A stretch of 64,000 bases of DNA from Cymbidium sinense (GCA_021442155.1 CM038228.1:84956114-85020113), one strand, 5' to 3'. Counted from the stretch's first letter, positions 50,951-62,472 are shown. Program-made: numbers and translations. Notes: generated by a model not told the origin, from the letters alone.

Positions 50951-51950
50951 ATATGGGTGCCCATGATAGAGTACTAGAACTGGCGGCGTCATCTATATGA
51001 TGCCTTCAAAAGCATCACACATCCCACTTGAACTTGGAATCTTTTTTAACAAGTGCTAAAAATGGTTGGCATCTTCCTAATAAGTTAGAAATGAATTATC
51101 TTAGATACACCAATCGCCCTTGGAATGACTTGAGTTGTGTTAGGTTTTTAGGGGGTGGCATTTCTAAGATAGTTTTGATCTTCTCTAGATCGATTTCTAT
51201 TCCAACATGTCGAACAATAAACCCAAGGAATTTCCCTGAAGCACTTCAAATGCACACTTTAGGGGGTTCATTTTGAGGCTATTTTGTCTTATCCATTCAA
51301 AAACTACTCTCAAGTCAAAAAGATGGTCTTCCTTTTCTTTACTTTTGACGAGATCATTCAACGTATCATTCAACTTGATGAATGAGTTCATCGATTGAGT
51401 CATGGCCCATTAGGTAGTGGAATTTTAAGGTCAAAAGGCATGACCTTATAGCAATAAAGTTTGATTGAGGTTTGAAAAGTAGTGTTTGTTTCATCTTTAG
51501 GGGCCATCTTTATTTGGTTGTATCCAAATGAGCCATCCATGAAGGAGAAAATTGCATGAGATGGGCAATGTCCACCATGAGTTCTGGGATTGGTAGTGGA
51601 AATTTATCTTTAGGACATGCCTTATTTAGATTCCTAAAATCAACATATATGCAAATTTGTCCATTCTTCTTCTTAACTAGAAGGACACTGGCCAATCAGG
51701 TAGGATAGTTTTCTTTCTTGATAAAACCTACATCGATCAATTTCTTGACTTCAGAAATGACCTATTGTTTAATATCTAATCGCATGTGTCTAGGAGCTTG
51801 CTTGATAGGGTTAGCATCAGGTTCTATTGCTAGCTTATGGACTACCACATCAAGAGATAAACTGGTCATTTCTTCATAACTCCATGCGAAGCATTCCTTA
51901 AACTCAGTCAATAGCCTAATTAAGTCATTGGGTTCTTCTTCATTCAATAA
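50950..51950 (-). pseudogene. Reverse transcriptase domain of element D (degraded)
   Basis: On the - strand the segment begins with LTEFKECFAWSYEEM (51762-51947), the usual lead-in of Tat-lineage RT, and IEPDANPIKQAPRH. Then SVLLVKKKNG and VDFRNLNKACPKDKFPLP (51510-51695), containing the first catalytic Asp region. After stops come DHLFDLRVVFEWIRQNSLKM and NPLKCAF (51197-51403). The catalytic YVDD box is degraded: it reads TLNDLVKSK, so the Asp pair is Asn-Asp. Downstream lie the connection residues (LKSFQGRLVYLR, about 51100). RT copies element RNA to DNA; this copy cannot. Several changes are G-to-A on the coding strand, as expected from decay of methylated C. Confidence 0.85.
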
Positions 51951-53260
51951 GAACGATGTATGTTGCGTGGATCTTCTTCTATCCTAAGTTGATTTCTTTG
52001 AATTTCATCAATGGTTGACTTGATCTCTTCTTCAAACTCGGTGCATCTTTGACTTCAAAGTCATTTGGATCATCGAAGTTTCTAAACACACCCTCATATG
52101 AGTTAGCATGATTTGAAAATAACTATCGATTCCAAATGATTGGTGATGACTAGGCAATGATCATCATCATCGGACCTTTGTGTGAATCCTAGTCGACCTT
52201 GATTGAGAATGTCATTTGGTTGTCCCATAGCCTTTCAAAATAGTCTAACCTGTGTTTAGACAAAGTGTGTGAGATTAATCCCTTCTTCGCTAAATTAAGA
52301 ACACAAGGTGAATATCAATCAAAAGATAATTGTATTAAATCTTTATATGAATCATCCTCAAGTTCTACATCAACTTCTTGACTTGAGAATTTTTCTCCCA
52401 AAAGGAACCTTTGAATCTTCTCACCTATGGATGACTTAATGGCTTTCTTAACTACCAAACCTTCAACTCCCTGAGAGGAAAGTGGGGTTAGAGCTAAGGT
52501 TCCCAACAGACTCTGGACTGTTTCATATGCAGACTTGGATACACTTATATTTTGCTTTGGAGGCTGGTCTTCATCACCGTCAGACTCCAATGTCACTTTG
52601 AAAGGGATCTGCTATTGAGAAGAGCTGGCTGGTGCGCTAATCACATAAGACTCATCCTCTAAACTAGATTCTAAGTCTATGTAGATAACAAGTGTACTCC
52701 TGGTGGCTAGCACATACCTCTTATTGGGAGGCCAATAGGAAGGTTTTTCACCTTGAGGGCTATCGACTGTCCCTCCTCTACGTGGAGGTGTCATCCATGT
52801 GTGTTCAAAAGAAGTAACAAATTGTGGGTGAAATCTATTGTCAGGCTTTATATCTTCCCCTAAGTCCATGTCTCACTCTCTTTTATTTTCTTTTTCTATT
52901 TCTTTTTCTTTTCCTTTTCTATTTTTTTCTTTTTCTTTTCTTTATTTTTGTCCCTCTTGGGGATCTTGATTAGATTCACAAGAATGCACTTGTTAATTTT
53001 GGGCAAGAAAATAGGCTGCATCCTCATATACCCCGACCTCATGAACTGTGAAGGGCTTGAGATCTCCTTTGAAGTAGTATGCAATTTCGCCTCTCATGAA
53101 CTTCATACACTAATCTAGAGAAGATGGAACTGTGTTATTCTCATGTACCCATGGTCGCTCAAGCAAAGAATTGAAAGATGTATTCGAGTCTATGATATGG
53201 AACTTGACTTCAGTCTTCCAGTCATCTATCTCTAATGGCAACACTATGGAGCCTAAGGCC
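51950..53260 (-). pseudogene. Spacer between protease and RT of element D
   Basis: About 1.3 kb with short open frames: 52612-52869 (FVTSFEHTWMTPPRRGG, about 85 residues) and 52315-52596 (SAYETVQSLLGTLALTPLSS, KSSIGEKIQRFLLGEKFSS, 93 residues, acidic ends), then EEFEEEIKSTIDEI and EEDPRNIH near 51960-52060. A homopurine tract on the - strand (52872-52950) interrupts it. I do not recognise a domain. Ogre elements carry a long, partly intron-like region between protease and RT, and this may be its counterpart. The continuous 93-codon stretch suggests that it was coding. Confidence 0.55.
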
Positions 53261-53268
53261 CTCTCACC

Positions 53269-53697
53269 TTATTCATTGAATCCTCTCAACATCATCCTCT
53301 CTTTTTGGAGTTTAGAGATGTTAATCCTCAAATAGGCAAGGGTTCCTAAACTCATAATGTTGAATGATGCACTTTGGTTAACCAGAACTCTTGATATCCT
53401 GTATCTGCCAACATCCACTATAATGTAAAGAGGATGGTTGTGCTTCATCATTCCTAGAAGCAAGTCTTCATCATTGAATGTAACTCTTAAGATGTCCTTT
53501 AAGCTGTGTGCCTCCTCTTTAGTAGCGGTCAGCTGAGCTAAGCATATCTCTAGATCAAGAAGAGCCTTGATTAGAGATTTCCTCATCTCTTTGGATAAGA
53601 TAAGGATGTCATATATGCTTAACTTAGCTAGCAACTTTATAAGATGTGCTGGAACATTGTAATCAACTTTGACTTGGTCCTCCACAAGCATATGCAT
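53269..53697 (-). pseudogene. Aspartic protease domain of element D
   Basis: Continuous for 142 codons on the - strand. The first part (VPAHLIKLLAKLSIYDILIL, KEMRKSLIKALLD) is the conserved helical lead-in. VTFNDEDLLLGMMKHNHPLY follows, then the retropepsin active-site region ISRVLVNQSASFNIMSLGTL and LQKERMMLRGFNE. In the family the active site is (V)D-x-x-SA; here the Asp is Asn (VNQSAS), so catalysis would be lost. It would have cut the gag-pol polyprotein. This is the best preserved frame of the element. Confidence 0.8.
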
Positions 53698-53724
53698 GGG
53701 TGGAGCATCTTGTGGAGGGGATAT

Positions 53725-54680
53725 CTACTCACTAGAACTAATTACTTGTTTACCCTTATCGAGAAGTGCTACCCTATGAGGTAGAACTTTTCCATAACAC
53801 AGGTTGACTTCAGTGACTTCTTGGAATGATGGACTTGTGAAAAGTTCTACCTTCTCATCAGGTATACCTATAACTTCTCCTATGGGATCCTTAGAGTTAA
53901 TTGACTCCAAGTCAATCTCAAGAGGTGAACCCGATTGATTTAGAAAAGGAAAGTCTGATTCTAAATTAGAAGAGAATGGATCGGAATGTCTATAGCTATC
54001 ATTATTATTTTCTAGGCTTGGAGAGTTTTCAAGAGGAATAAAATCTAAAGCATCAAGTGGACAAGATGTTGAAAGCTTTTTCATTGATTTCTTGGGTGGA
54101 GGTACATGAAATATAATAAAGTAAGCGGTAAGGGATTTAATGCCATTGTCCCGATATAATGCTCTACTTGGTAGAAGAGGAGCTAGTGGAAGAAGAAGTA
54201 GTAGCTGCAATGGTGGATGGAGTGCTGGACTCGGATGGTGGTTGTGCTACTAGACTATCCCGAGCAAGTAAGGTGGACTACTGCTGCTACTGAGTTGTCA
54301 CCTTGTTCAAGTTGTCTTTGACAACTTGTAAACCTTCCTTAGCATTAGAGGTTTGAGCTACCTCAGGAACCTGTAGAGAGAGTTTCTTAATTTTAGAAAA
54401 TACTCTTTTAGAGGTTCTAGATAAGGCAATATCCCAACCTTTTTCGGTCTTAAGAGGATCACAGATTTCCCCAAGAATTATCCTAATAGAATTAGAAGGT
54501 TGTTTTAATAAGTATTCCTTGGGGATAACTATGGCGCCTGACCTGTAGCTATGCTCAAGCCAATCTTTAAATGTAATACAATCCTCTAAGACATTGCTTA
54601 CCATGCAGTGGTAGGGGCAATAGTTAGGATCATCACTCTTGCCCACATCCTTCGGCCTTTTGGGCTCAAGTCTTAAAGTT
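53725..54680 (-). pseudogene. gag C-terminal part of element D (zinc-knuckle and acidic tail)
   Basis: The segment 54287-54646 contains CPYHCMVSNVLEDCITFKDW, a degraded form of the CxYH-x-xxxH-xxxxC nucleic-acid-binding motif used by Tat-lineage gag proteins, with the second His replaced by Asn. Then SGAIVIPKEYLL and ILGEICDPLKTEKGWDIALS. After a stop region comes an acidic Ser-rich tail (53725-54210: PLDALDFIPLENSPSLENNN, LEIDLESINSKDPIGEVIGI, EVTEVNLCYGKVLPHRVAL). The + strand gag at 37080-37870 has the same parts in the same order, which confirms the reading. Confidence 0.75.
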
Positions 54681-54989
54681 AGGTTACTTTAAGAGATTCT
54701 TAAAATTTTTTCTAACTACATCCCTCTTGAATGAATATGGCTTATTCAATCTATCTATAAGAGTAGGTGGTTAATAGCTACCTAGTGAGGGGTAGGAATA
54801 CCCTATTGGGTAGCTTGATGTGGCAAAAAGGCATTGTGGCGCGGTGGTGGCTTATGATATGAGGTGGTAGAGAGGAGGTGGCAAAGAGGCTGAGCTGGGT
54901 CCCTCATATTGTACTATAGCTGCTTCCCTTCCACCACATAGTTCCACTGCTTCTCTCGAACACCTTTTGAGGCTTGGGCCGAGATGATT

Positions 54990-55640
54990 GGTAAGAAAAG
55001 GTTAACTGTTTGGCCTCTCGTTGTAGGCTAGCCGCCTTGTTAATTAGTTTCTCAAATGTCTGGATGGTAAAGCCCTTAAGCATGAAGGAAATCGGCCATG
55101 AATATTTTTGAGAAGAAACTTAATGGCATGCTGTTCGGATAGTTATGGATCGTATTTCATACTCAGGTGGCGCCACCTGAGAATATAATCAATAAGGGAC
55201 TCATCGGGCATTTGTGTTGTCACAATAAGATCGCCTATAGTTACTCTTTGATGAGCTCCAACAAACCTGTTGATGAAGAGGTGCTCTAACTTAGAAAAGT
55301 CCCTACCGAACTGTTGGACAATTTGACATACCAATCAAATGCAACCCTTGCTGACAAAAAGTTTGAACAATAGTGCATCACTATCCTCAGCATTGCAGCA
55401 ACCAACTCTAAAATGTGTAATATGCTGACGCGAGTTCCCATTGCCATCAAATATTTTGAAGGAAGGTGGTACAAAACCCTTAGGGTATTGAACTGCATCA
55501 AATTCCTCTAAGTATGGTCTACCCTTTGGAATAGATGAGCTCTCCCAGGCTTGCACCATTACTTTCTTCACTTGTTGCTCTACCATGTGCTTGATATCCT
55601 TTTCATGCATGGAGGTGGCATCTGTAACCTTCCTATGCAA
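54990..55640 (-). pseudogene. gag capsid core of element D
   Basis: On the - strand 55335-55640 reads MHEKDIKHMVEQQVKKVMVQ, RPYLEEFDAVQYPKGFVPPS and FKIFDGNGNSRQHITHF. A frameshift near 55330 then leads into AFDWYVKLSNSSVGTF and FINRFVGAHQRVTIGDLIVT (55143-55334), ending MPDESLIDYILRWRHLSMKY. This is the standard retrotransposon gag block (capsid) that assembles the virus-like particle in the cytoplasm. Homologous DNA is at 36185-36560 (+) and at the window edge from about 63945 (+). Confidence 0.85.
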
Positions 55641-57500
55641 ACTACCAGCATCATCCTATATGGGAATGCACCTAGGATGCTCTAGGCTATGTAACAACTT
55701 TGGACGATCGGCTGTCATGGGAGAATATTGTGAAATAGGGGTTGAGGTCTGCAATGCTGTAAATATTACCATCAACTCCTCAATCTTCTTCCCCATCCTA
55801 TCAATATGATCATCTCTTTGTCTGAGCTGGTGGAGGAGGTGTTGAGTCGAGTGAGAAGTGTCACCTTCCTCGAGCACAACACATTCCTAGATAGTCTTCT
55901 CCCACTGTAAGGATCCTCGAGTGTCAACCATATGGACCTCAACTGTATCATCCAACATGTCATCCTTGTTAGGATCAAAACTGACTCTATCCTCACCCTG
56001 ATCGGAGTAGTCATTCCCAAAAAATTATCTTTTCTTGGCAAAGTAATATGCAAATATATCATCTAGTGATCGATCTACTACACTAGAATGGACTGAGATA
56101 AATACTCGCTGACTACTAGCTATAAGACTGTGCTTCTCTTCATAAATGCAATGGATACTACCTACTGTAAATACTTCCTCAGCGAGAGGATCAACTGTAA
56201 TGGGGACCGTGTCTATGTCCACCCCCCTCTCTGTCTCTGTATGCTGCAGTGATGGTGATGCGATGACGACACTCTTGGGTCGCCACTCCTGCCTAACCAT
56301 AGTTGAGGTAGAGGGTCGAGCAGGGGAGTTTAATCTCAACTCAACAAGTGGAATGGATGGAGCAGGATCCTTGGGTCAGAATCACAAAGGTAGGTCTCTC
56401 CCGAATGGGCTTCAATCTTGGTGGAATAGTGTGTCGAACAAGTGATGGTGGACGATGAGGGGAGTGGTGTGATGGAAACACCATCTTCCTCTCAATCGGG
56501 GACCTCACTTTGATGACTATCTTGGGTAAGAATAATGTTATATCACAGTGGTCGACCCAGGCGGCGATCGGGAAAATCCATCGAGTGGAGGTTCGCACTA
56601 CGACATACCTCATTCTCTCCTGCTTGCCTGTATTGCCACTCGGGCCTTTGTGTTTCTACCTCTGTGTATCTGACCTCTAACACTCCTAGGGATCAAAGAC
56701 CTCAAGTCGAACAATGCACCAGACTCCGAACATCCGTAGGCTTTGCCTATTTGGTGAATAACTAATCATAATCTACCATAAGGCCTCCTCTTCTCCCTGG
56801 CTAGTACCTTATAAAAAGCTGTTCCTGGAGGCAATGCTACAATCCTCTTGTAATCCTCCTCTCCATCTGAGCCTGAGAGGGGGATGAAACTTGTTGCTGG
56901 TAAGAAGTGGAGAGACCTCTCGGGGAGAACCCTCTGTCTCTACAATATGGGATACTACACAATGGGATGCTCTCCTTTTCTTTGCTCATGATGTCACTTA
57001 ACCTTCGCTCTTGTTGCAACATCGGGGTGGGTTGAGGCGAGGGAGTTGGAACCTTCCTCGAAGGTAGGGAAGACTATCTCAAAGACCAAGATTGCCTTCC
57101 CCTTTGAGGGGGCCAATGAGGAGGTGTGAGCCCTTGTTAGTGCAATAGAATGAACAACTGATGGAATAGCCAGGGGAACCACTGATGCTACTGGTGCTAC
57201 CACTGAAGCTGATCATGCTAAAGCTACTATCCTAGCTTTGGGGACCTCTACTACCTTCCTCTTTAGTGGATGAAACTCGAAGTCAGAAGACATGTCAAAG
57301 CTAACAAGTGGCGTATGTCCCGCCACCTCCTCTCTACTGACTGTCGTGAGGGTTATCCTTTCACAGGTAATTCACACAACCTCAAATTCAACTGAACTGA
57401 ATTAGACCCACAGTGGGTGAAGTGAGCTTGGCCTGATCCAGGGCCAAGTAAAGACCAATCGGGAAGGAGAACACAAACTTGCTAGGATCTATGTGTGTTG
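55641..57500 (-). pseudogene. gag N-terminal region of element D
   Basis: Several broken frames on the - strand. From the N-terminus: KFVFSFP (57461-57480, whose start codon appears as ATA); a Ser/Ala-rich segment (56994-57203); GFSPRGLSTSYQQQVSSPSQ (56837-57022); GSIHCIYEEKHS and VDRSLDDIFAYYFAKKR (56025-56339); and a coiled-coil-like stretch STQHLLHQLRQRDDHIDRM and GKKIEELM (55656-55877). Matching pieces occur at 27120-27720, 35375-35960 and 62473-63710. The region is longer than in most gag proteins and could include a separate ORF1, as Ogre elements have; boundaries cannot be fixed because of stops. Confidence 0.65.
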
Positions 57501-57639
57501 AAACTGAACTAAACAAGAACTGAATGAGCTGAAACTCTACATTTGTTGAAAACGTAACTGAATCAGTCTCTCTTGCCTTGGTGTTCTCCTTTAGAAATAA
57601 ATCCTAGACTTGATTTGGAAATTTGAACCCACACTCAAT

Positions 57640-59280
57640 AGATTTAGTTATCTTAAGTGGGGCTCATTAAGAGATTTTGATAATGTGAGGAGAGTCTTTG
57701 TCATATAATTTTGATTTGGAACCCACACTCAACCAATTTAAGTAGGTTGGGCGGGGTTCAGATATTTGGAGATGTTGGTGTTGTTATTTTGTTTGAAAAT
57801 TTTTTATTTTAAAAAACTTTACTTAACAAATTTAGATATGCTAAGGAAAGGTTGTGATTATATGTTTTGGAAATTTTGTGAAAAATCTTTGCTTATGGAG
57901 ATTGATTATGTGTTCATTTGATTTGAGAATGAGGCTCTCAACTTAACAAATTTGGTATGTTAAGTAGGAACCAAATGAAATATGATTTGAAAATATGATC
58001 CTCACTTAACAAATTTGGAAAGTTAAGTGGAACCAAATGTAATGCGATTTGAGAATGGGATTCCCACCTAACAAATTTAGTATGTTAAGTAAAAACCAAA
58101 TGTAATGTGATTTGAATATACGATCCTAACTTAATAAATTTGGTATGTTAAGTGAAACCAATTGTAATGTGATTAGATTCTCACTCAACAAATTTGGTAT
58201 ATTAAGTGGAAATAAAATATGGTATGATTATCTGGTTGTCACTTAACAAATTTAGTATGTTAAGTGGAACCAAATGTTTGTTTTGAATATGAGACTCTCA
58301 CTTAACAAATTAGGTGTGTTTAAGTGAAAGCCAATTTGTATTTTGAAAATGGGACCCTCACTTAACAAATTGGATATGTTAAGTGAAAGCTAAATGTATG
58401 TTTTAAAAATGAGATTCTCACTTAACAAATTTGGTATATTAAGTGGGAATAAAATATAACATGATTTGAAAATGAGATTCTCACTTAACAAATTTGGTAT
58501 GTTAAGTGGGAATCAAACATAGTATGATTTGCTTTTTGAAAAGAGGGAAGCTTCAATTCTAACATATATGGAACTTTTTAAGTGAAGTCTCAATGCTATG
58601 ATTTTATTTAAAAATAGACTTATCATTTAACAATTTTGATATGTTGAATGAATATGATCATTTTCAAAAATATGCTCTTGAAAGATGAAAACTCCAACTT
58701 TAGCATATATGAAATATGTTAAGTGGAGTTCCAATTTTATGCTATGATTTTGTTTGAAAATAGACTCCTCATTGAACAATTTTGAGTATGTTGAATGAAT
58801 ATGGTCATTTTTTAAAAAAAGTGCTTTTGAAAAGATGAAAATTTCAACTTTAGCATATGTGAAATATTTTAAGTGAAGTTTCAACTTTATGCTATAATTT
58901 TATTTGATAATAGACTCCTTATTCAACAATTTTGAGTATGTTGAATAAATGTGGTCATTTTCTAGAATGTGCTTTTGAAAAGATGGAAACCCCAGCTTTA
59001 GCATATGTGAGATATGTTAAGTGAAGTTTTAATTTTATGCTATGATTTTATTTGAAAATAGACTCCTCATTCAACAATTTTGAGTATGCTAAATGAATAT
59101 GATCATTTTCAAGAATGTACTTTTTAAAAGATAATTTTGATATCAATTTTGAAAAGAACCTCCATGTAACAATCATAGGGATTGTTAGGCGGGGTTTGGT
59201 TATATGAGTTCTGAAAAAGGTGCTTTTGTAAAGTGACACTTCACAAAAGAACTCATTTTGTTAATTGTTAAGATGAACAT
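57640..59280 (-). repeat. Leader array of palindromic repeats, element D
   Basis: About 20 units. In the better part (57930-58530) units are about 60 bp apart and contain CACTTAACAAATTTGGTATG then TTAAGTG. On the - strand this gives the same consensus as array B (CACTTAACATACCAAATTTG then TTAAGTGAGA-TCTCATTTTC). From 58560 to 59110 the array becomes a higher-order repeat of about 148 bp that alternates CAACAATTTTGA-TATGTTGAAT and TTTAGCATATGTGAAATATG forms. It sits between the PBS and the gag start. The short frames at 58627-59239 are repeat artefacts. Confidence 0.85.
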
Positions 59281-59554
59281 TGCCTCACCAAGCTAGTGGT
59301 AAAGAGGTCCTAAATTTCAGTCATCTCCTTTTATTAGTTAATTTTACTTTTCACTTATTGGGGGACCCAATAATGATTTTAAGATATACACGGAGTGATG
59401 TCCTAAAATCTAAAGGATGTTGGCTAGCTTTGCTTAAGGATGAAATAAGCTAAATGCCAATGAAAAGAAAGATACTCTTTGGCTTATATAAAATATAAGT
59501 CCACTATTGATGTTTGGATACAATAATTATCTAATAAGATGGAGAGAGGAACTA
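59281..59554 (-). other. 5' leader of element D after the PBS
   Basis: Non-coding, 270 bp. On the - strand it carries the block ATAGTGGACTTATATTTTAT, CATTGGCATTTAGCTTATTT and CTAGCCAACATCCTTTAG, shared with the remnant at 19100-19215 after LTR A. It then holds CATTATTGGGTCCCCCAATA, an inverted repeat (about 59360), before the palindrome array starts. Confidence 0.65.
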
Positions 59555-59572
59555 TCCCTAGTAGAGTTGCCA
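59555..59572 (-). other. Primer-binding site of element D
   Basis: On the - strand, TGGCAACTCTACTAGGGA, 13 nt downstream of the 5' LTR end. It matches TGGCGACTCTGCTGGGGA, the PBS reported for Ogre-type elements (complement of a tRNA-Arg 3' end), except for three G-to-A changes. I recall the reference sequence from knowledge of the family; it was not searched. Confidence 0.7.
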
Positions 59573-59585
59573 GAAAAATCTATCG

Positions 59586-61486
59586 TGTTTATTTTTGAGA
59601 TGTGGTACACCATGCAAATCTTAGGGGGTACTTATTAAAGTGATCATGTATGACATTAAGGGATAATGTACTATCTCAAAAGATAGAAATCACCACCCTA
59701 TAATAGACTTAATCACCTAATAAGGCCTCCCAAAGCATGATGGGTCTTCGAATGTAGCAGACATCTTTCCCCTACTTTACATGAAAAAGTAAAGTAGGAT
59801 TTATTTTAAGCCGGGTTCGCTAAGTTCCCTATGGAGGCAAGCCCCCTTAGTTATTTACATCTTAAAGGAAGTGAATTCCTTAAGAATACTCTTGATTAAA
59901 GTAGGCGATTATTGTCTCCAAATAATTCAAAGATAGGACTATCAAAGGATTGATTTTATTTTAGAAAATGAAGTGGATATAGCAAAAGGGGAGAGTTGTT
60001 ATTGAAACTAAAGGAGATGAGTAGGGAGTGCTCATGATACTAGGAGACCTTGTGAGCACTCCAATCTATCTTATGGTTGGGCTTTATGTATTTGAAATTG
60101 AGTAAATTTATTTATTTGAGTTAAAATTTTATTTAAAAATCTAAGACTTATAATTCCACAATACAAGATTATGGAAATGCCTAAGAGGTAAATATTTATG
60201 CTTATAGCCCGCAAAAGGAAATAATAACCTCAGATCCTAAATCTAGGGAGCTTTGGCGAGGGCCAAAATATGACCTAAATCTAAGGTGAAAGTGGGTATA
60301 TGGTCTACCTCCATAAGAGAGAGTAAACCACCCGACTGCTGGGCTTATTACCGCTAGAGTGGCAGGCAACTAACTCCTCCGATGCTTTAAATCTATGTAG
60401 GCGAGTCATATGCTTTGCAATATGGTTAGAATGTTATTTATTTATAAGAGAAACTAAGTCCTTAAACTCACTCCCTAAGAGACTAGAGCATGAGGGGTAT
60501 GGATAATGACTTAATCTAATGCAAATTTTTATCACATTTTATTTAATTTGGGACTCTTTATTTTGACATAAGCTATGGGATTGTGTATGCCTAAATGCAT
60601 GAAAATTGATTATGGGCCAAATCAAGAGAGAAAGAGGTATTCTTCCATCATAGACTCTTAAAGGTTAAGCCCATTTTATCTGGCAAAGATGGAAGCCCTC
60701 ACTTAACAAGAGTGAAACAAGATGATTATGTATGATGTTCAACATACAATCATCCAGCTAAGGGATTGCTAAATATTTTATTATCTTAATTTAATGCATA
60801 GACTTTTTTATGTGAGGTTATGAATTATTTTAAAATTTTAGTTATGAGTTGTTAGTGGAGTAAAAAATTTATTTTTCATCCTAGGAGCCTAATCACATCC
60901 AGGCCACACAGTAACCACCAATCATAAAGAAACTATGAAAAGATATGCTATATCTAATGCACAAGCTAAACAGAATCTCAAACAATTCTATGAAGCTATC
61001 ATAAAAGAATAAGAGGGCATTTGGAGTCGTAAACTGAAAAGAAATGGGTATGAGCTCTACCCTTATACATCCAAATTATAATGAAAATTATAATTATAAA
61101 ATAATAAGTATTATGGGGGGTCTTCATTCTTCATCCTCCATTCTTCACACTTCATCTTTCATTTCTTCATTTTGATTTGCTCCATTTCTCTTTTTCTTTT
61201 GGTTTGATTGGGATGTTGTTTGTTCCAAAGGCATCACTTGGTGTATAAGACTTGGTCTTATAACCTATGTTCATCCTAATCCCCCAAAATACTTATCCTA
61301 ATCCTAATGCAAAAATTACATTAAGAGAGAAGGAAAGTAAATCTAGTTATACTTACAAAATAAGTGTTAGCTAAACACATCATACAACCCAAGCAGTTAT
61401 ATAAATGATTTAGACTTAGCACCCCACACATGGGTAACTAAGCCCACGTGTCTTAACTTGGGTTATGCTTAGGGGCTAAGCAACTT
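59586..61486 (-). repeat. Truncated 5' LTR of element D
   Basis: About 1.9 kb representing the 3' quarter of the LTR, ending (on the - strand) CAAAAATAAACA at 59586. It matches the D 3' LTR 37872-39760 in the same order: GACACCATGCAGATCTTAGG versus GTACACCATGCAAATCTTAG, CTCATGATACTAGGA, AATGCCTAAGAGGT, TAAACCACCCGACTGCTGG, and CTACCCTTATACA. It stops at 61486 within a (CT)n tract belonging to E copy 3, so the first ~6 kb of the LTR are missing and no target-site duplication can be read on this side. Confidence 0.8.
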
Positions 61487-61488
61487 GC

Positions 61489-61526
<38 letters not shown>

Positions 61527-62471
61527 ATATATTTATATTTATATATATATATATATATACTTCAAGAACATTGTTATCAATTTTATCTTACTAAATTATT
61601 AAACCTAACTAATATTATGTGTAACTATAATTTGGTCACATGAATATAAATTAATTTGGTTGATAAAAATCTTAAAAAGTTATTGCCATGATCTTAGATT
61701 CGAATTTTTCTTGCACATAATAAAACTCCGTGCACACTACAGAAAAAAATTCTATTATAAATTCAAGATTGTATAACATAACATTGCCAAATAAATTATT
61801 TATTTAATAGATAATGTTTTATCATATTTAACATAAACTAAAATGTTTATATCATGTCACATAAAATCTTCAAAAATAGTGTAAAATACTACTAATTTAA
61901 TCTATTTATGTTGGCATGCCATTAATTTTTTAACATAATTGTTACATGTGACATGACTTGCACAACTTGTGTATTATAATATGATTTATGCATACTATTT
62001 TCTTTAACCCTATGTTTGTGATCACAAGCATCTTTATTTATATTTGAACATAGACACTTAGGATTGATTTTGTTGTCCTTAACATCTATGATATAGTTTG
62101 ATATGTTTTAATGATTGAAACATAATGTAATTTGATTAATGTCTCAATATTTTCTTATTTTTAAATGATTAATTGGCATAACTTGCATGATTTGATTATT
62201 GATAAAATTATACATGAATATTATTTTTTTAAATTTGTTTATTATTTCGATCAATTTCATGTGATTTATTTTGCTTTATGATCAACATATTATAATTATA
62301 TACATTATTAATTCTAGGCAAAAAAACATCTTTTAATGGATGATCCGACTCATAATATAATAGAAGATTTACATATATATTATATAATATTTATTCATTT
62401 ACATCTCTAACTTCTAAATTTTAATATTTATTTATATAACATCTAATTCTTCAAATCACATCAAAAATATT
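61487..62471 (+). repeat. Dispersed repeat E, copy 3
   Basis: Third copy of the repeat at 1061-2375 and 10592-11627, starting inside the CT tract and ending CACATCAAAAATATTAAT. It lacks the MITE insertion of copy 1. It joins the broken D LTR on its left and a + strand gag fragment on its right with no spacer, so both joints look like rearrangement breakpoints rather than clean transposon ends. Confidence 0.75.
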
Positions 62472-62472
62472 A

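Noticed and set aside
55585..56765. + strand frames (74-99 codons) over the D gag
   Set aside because: They run opposite to the real gag reading, whose motifs are also found in two + strand gag copies.
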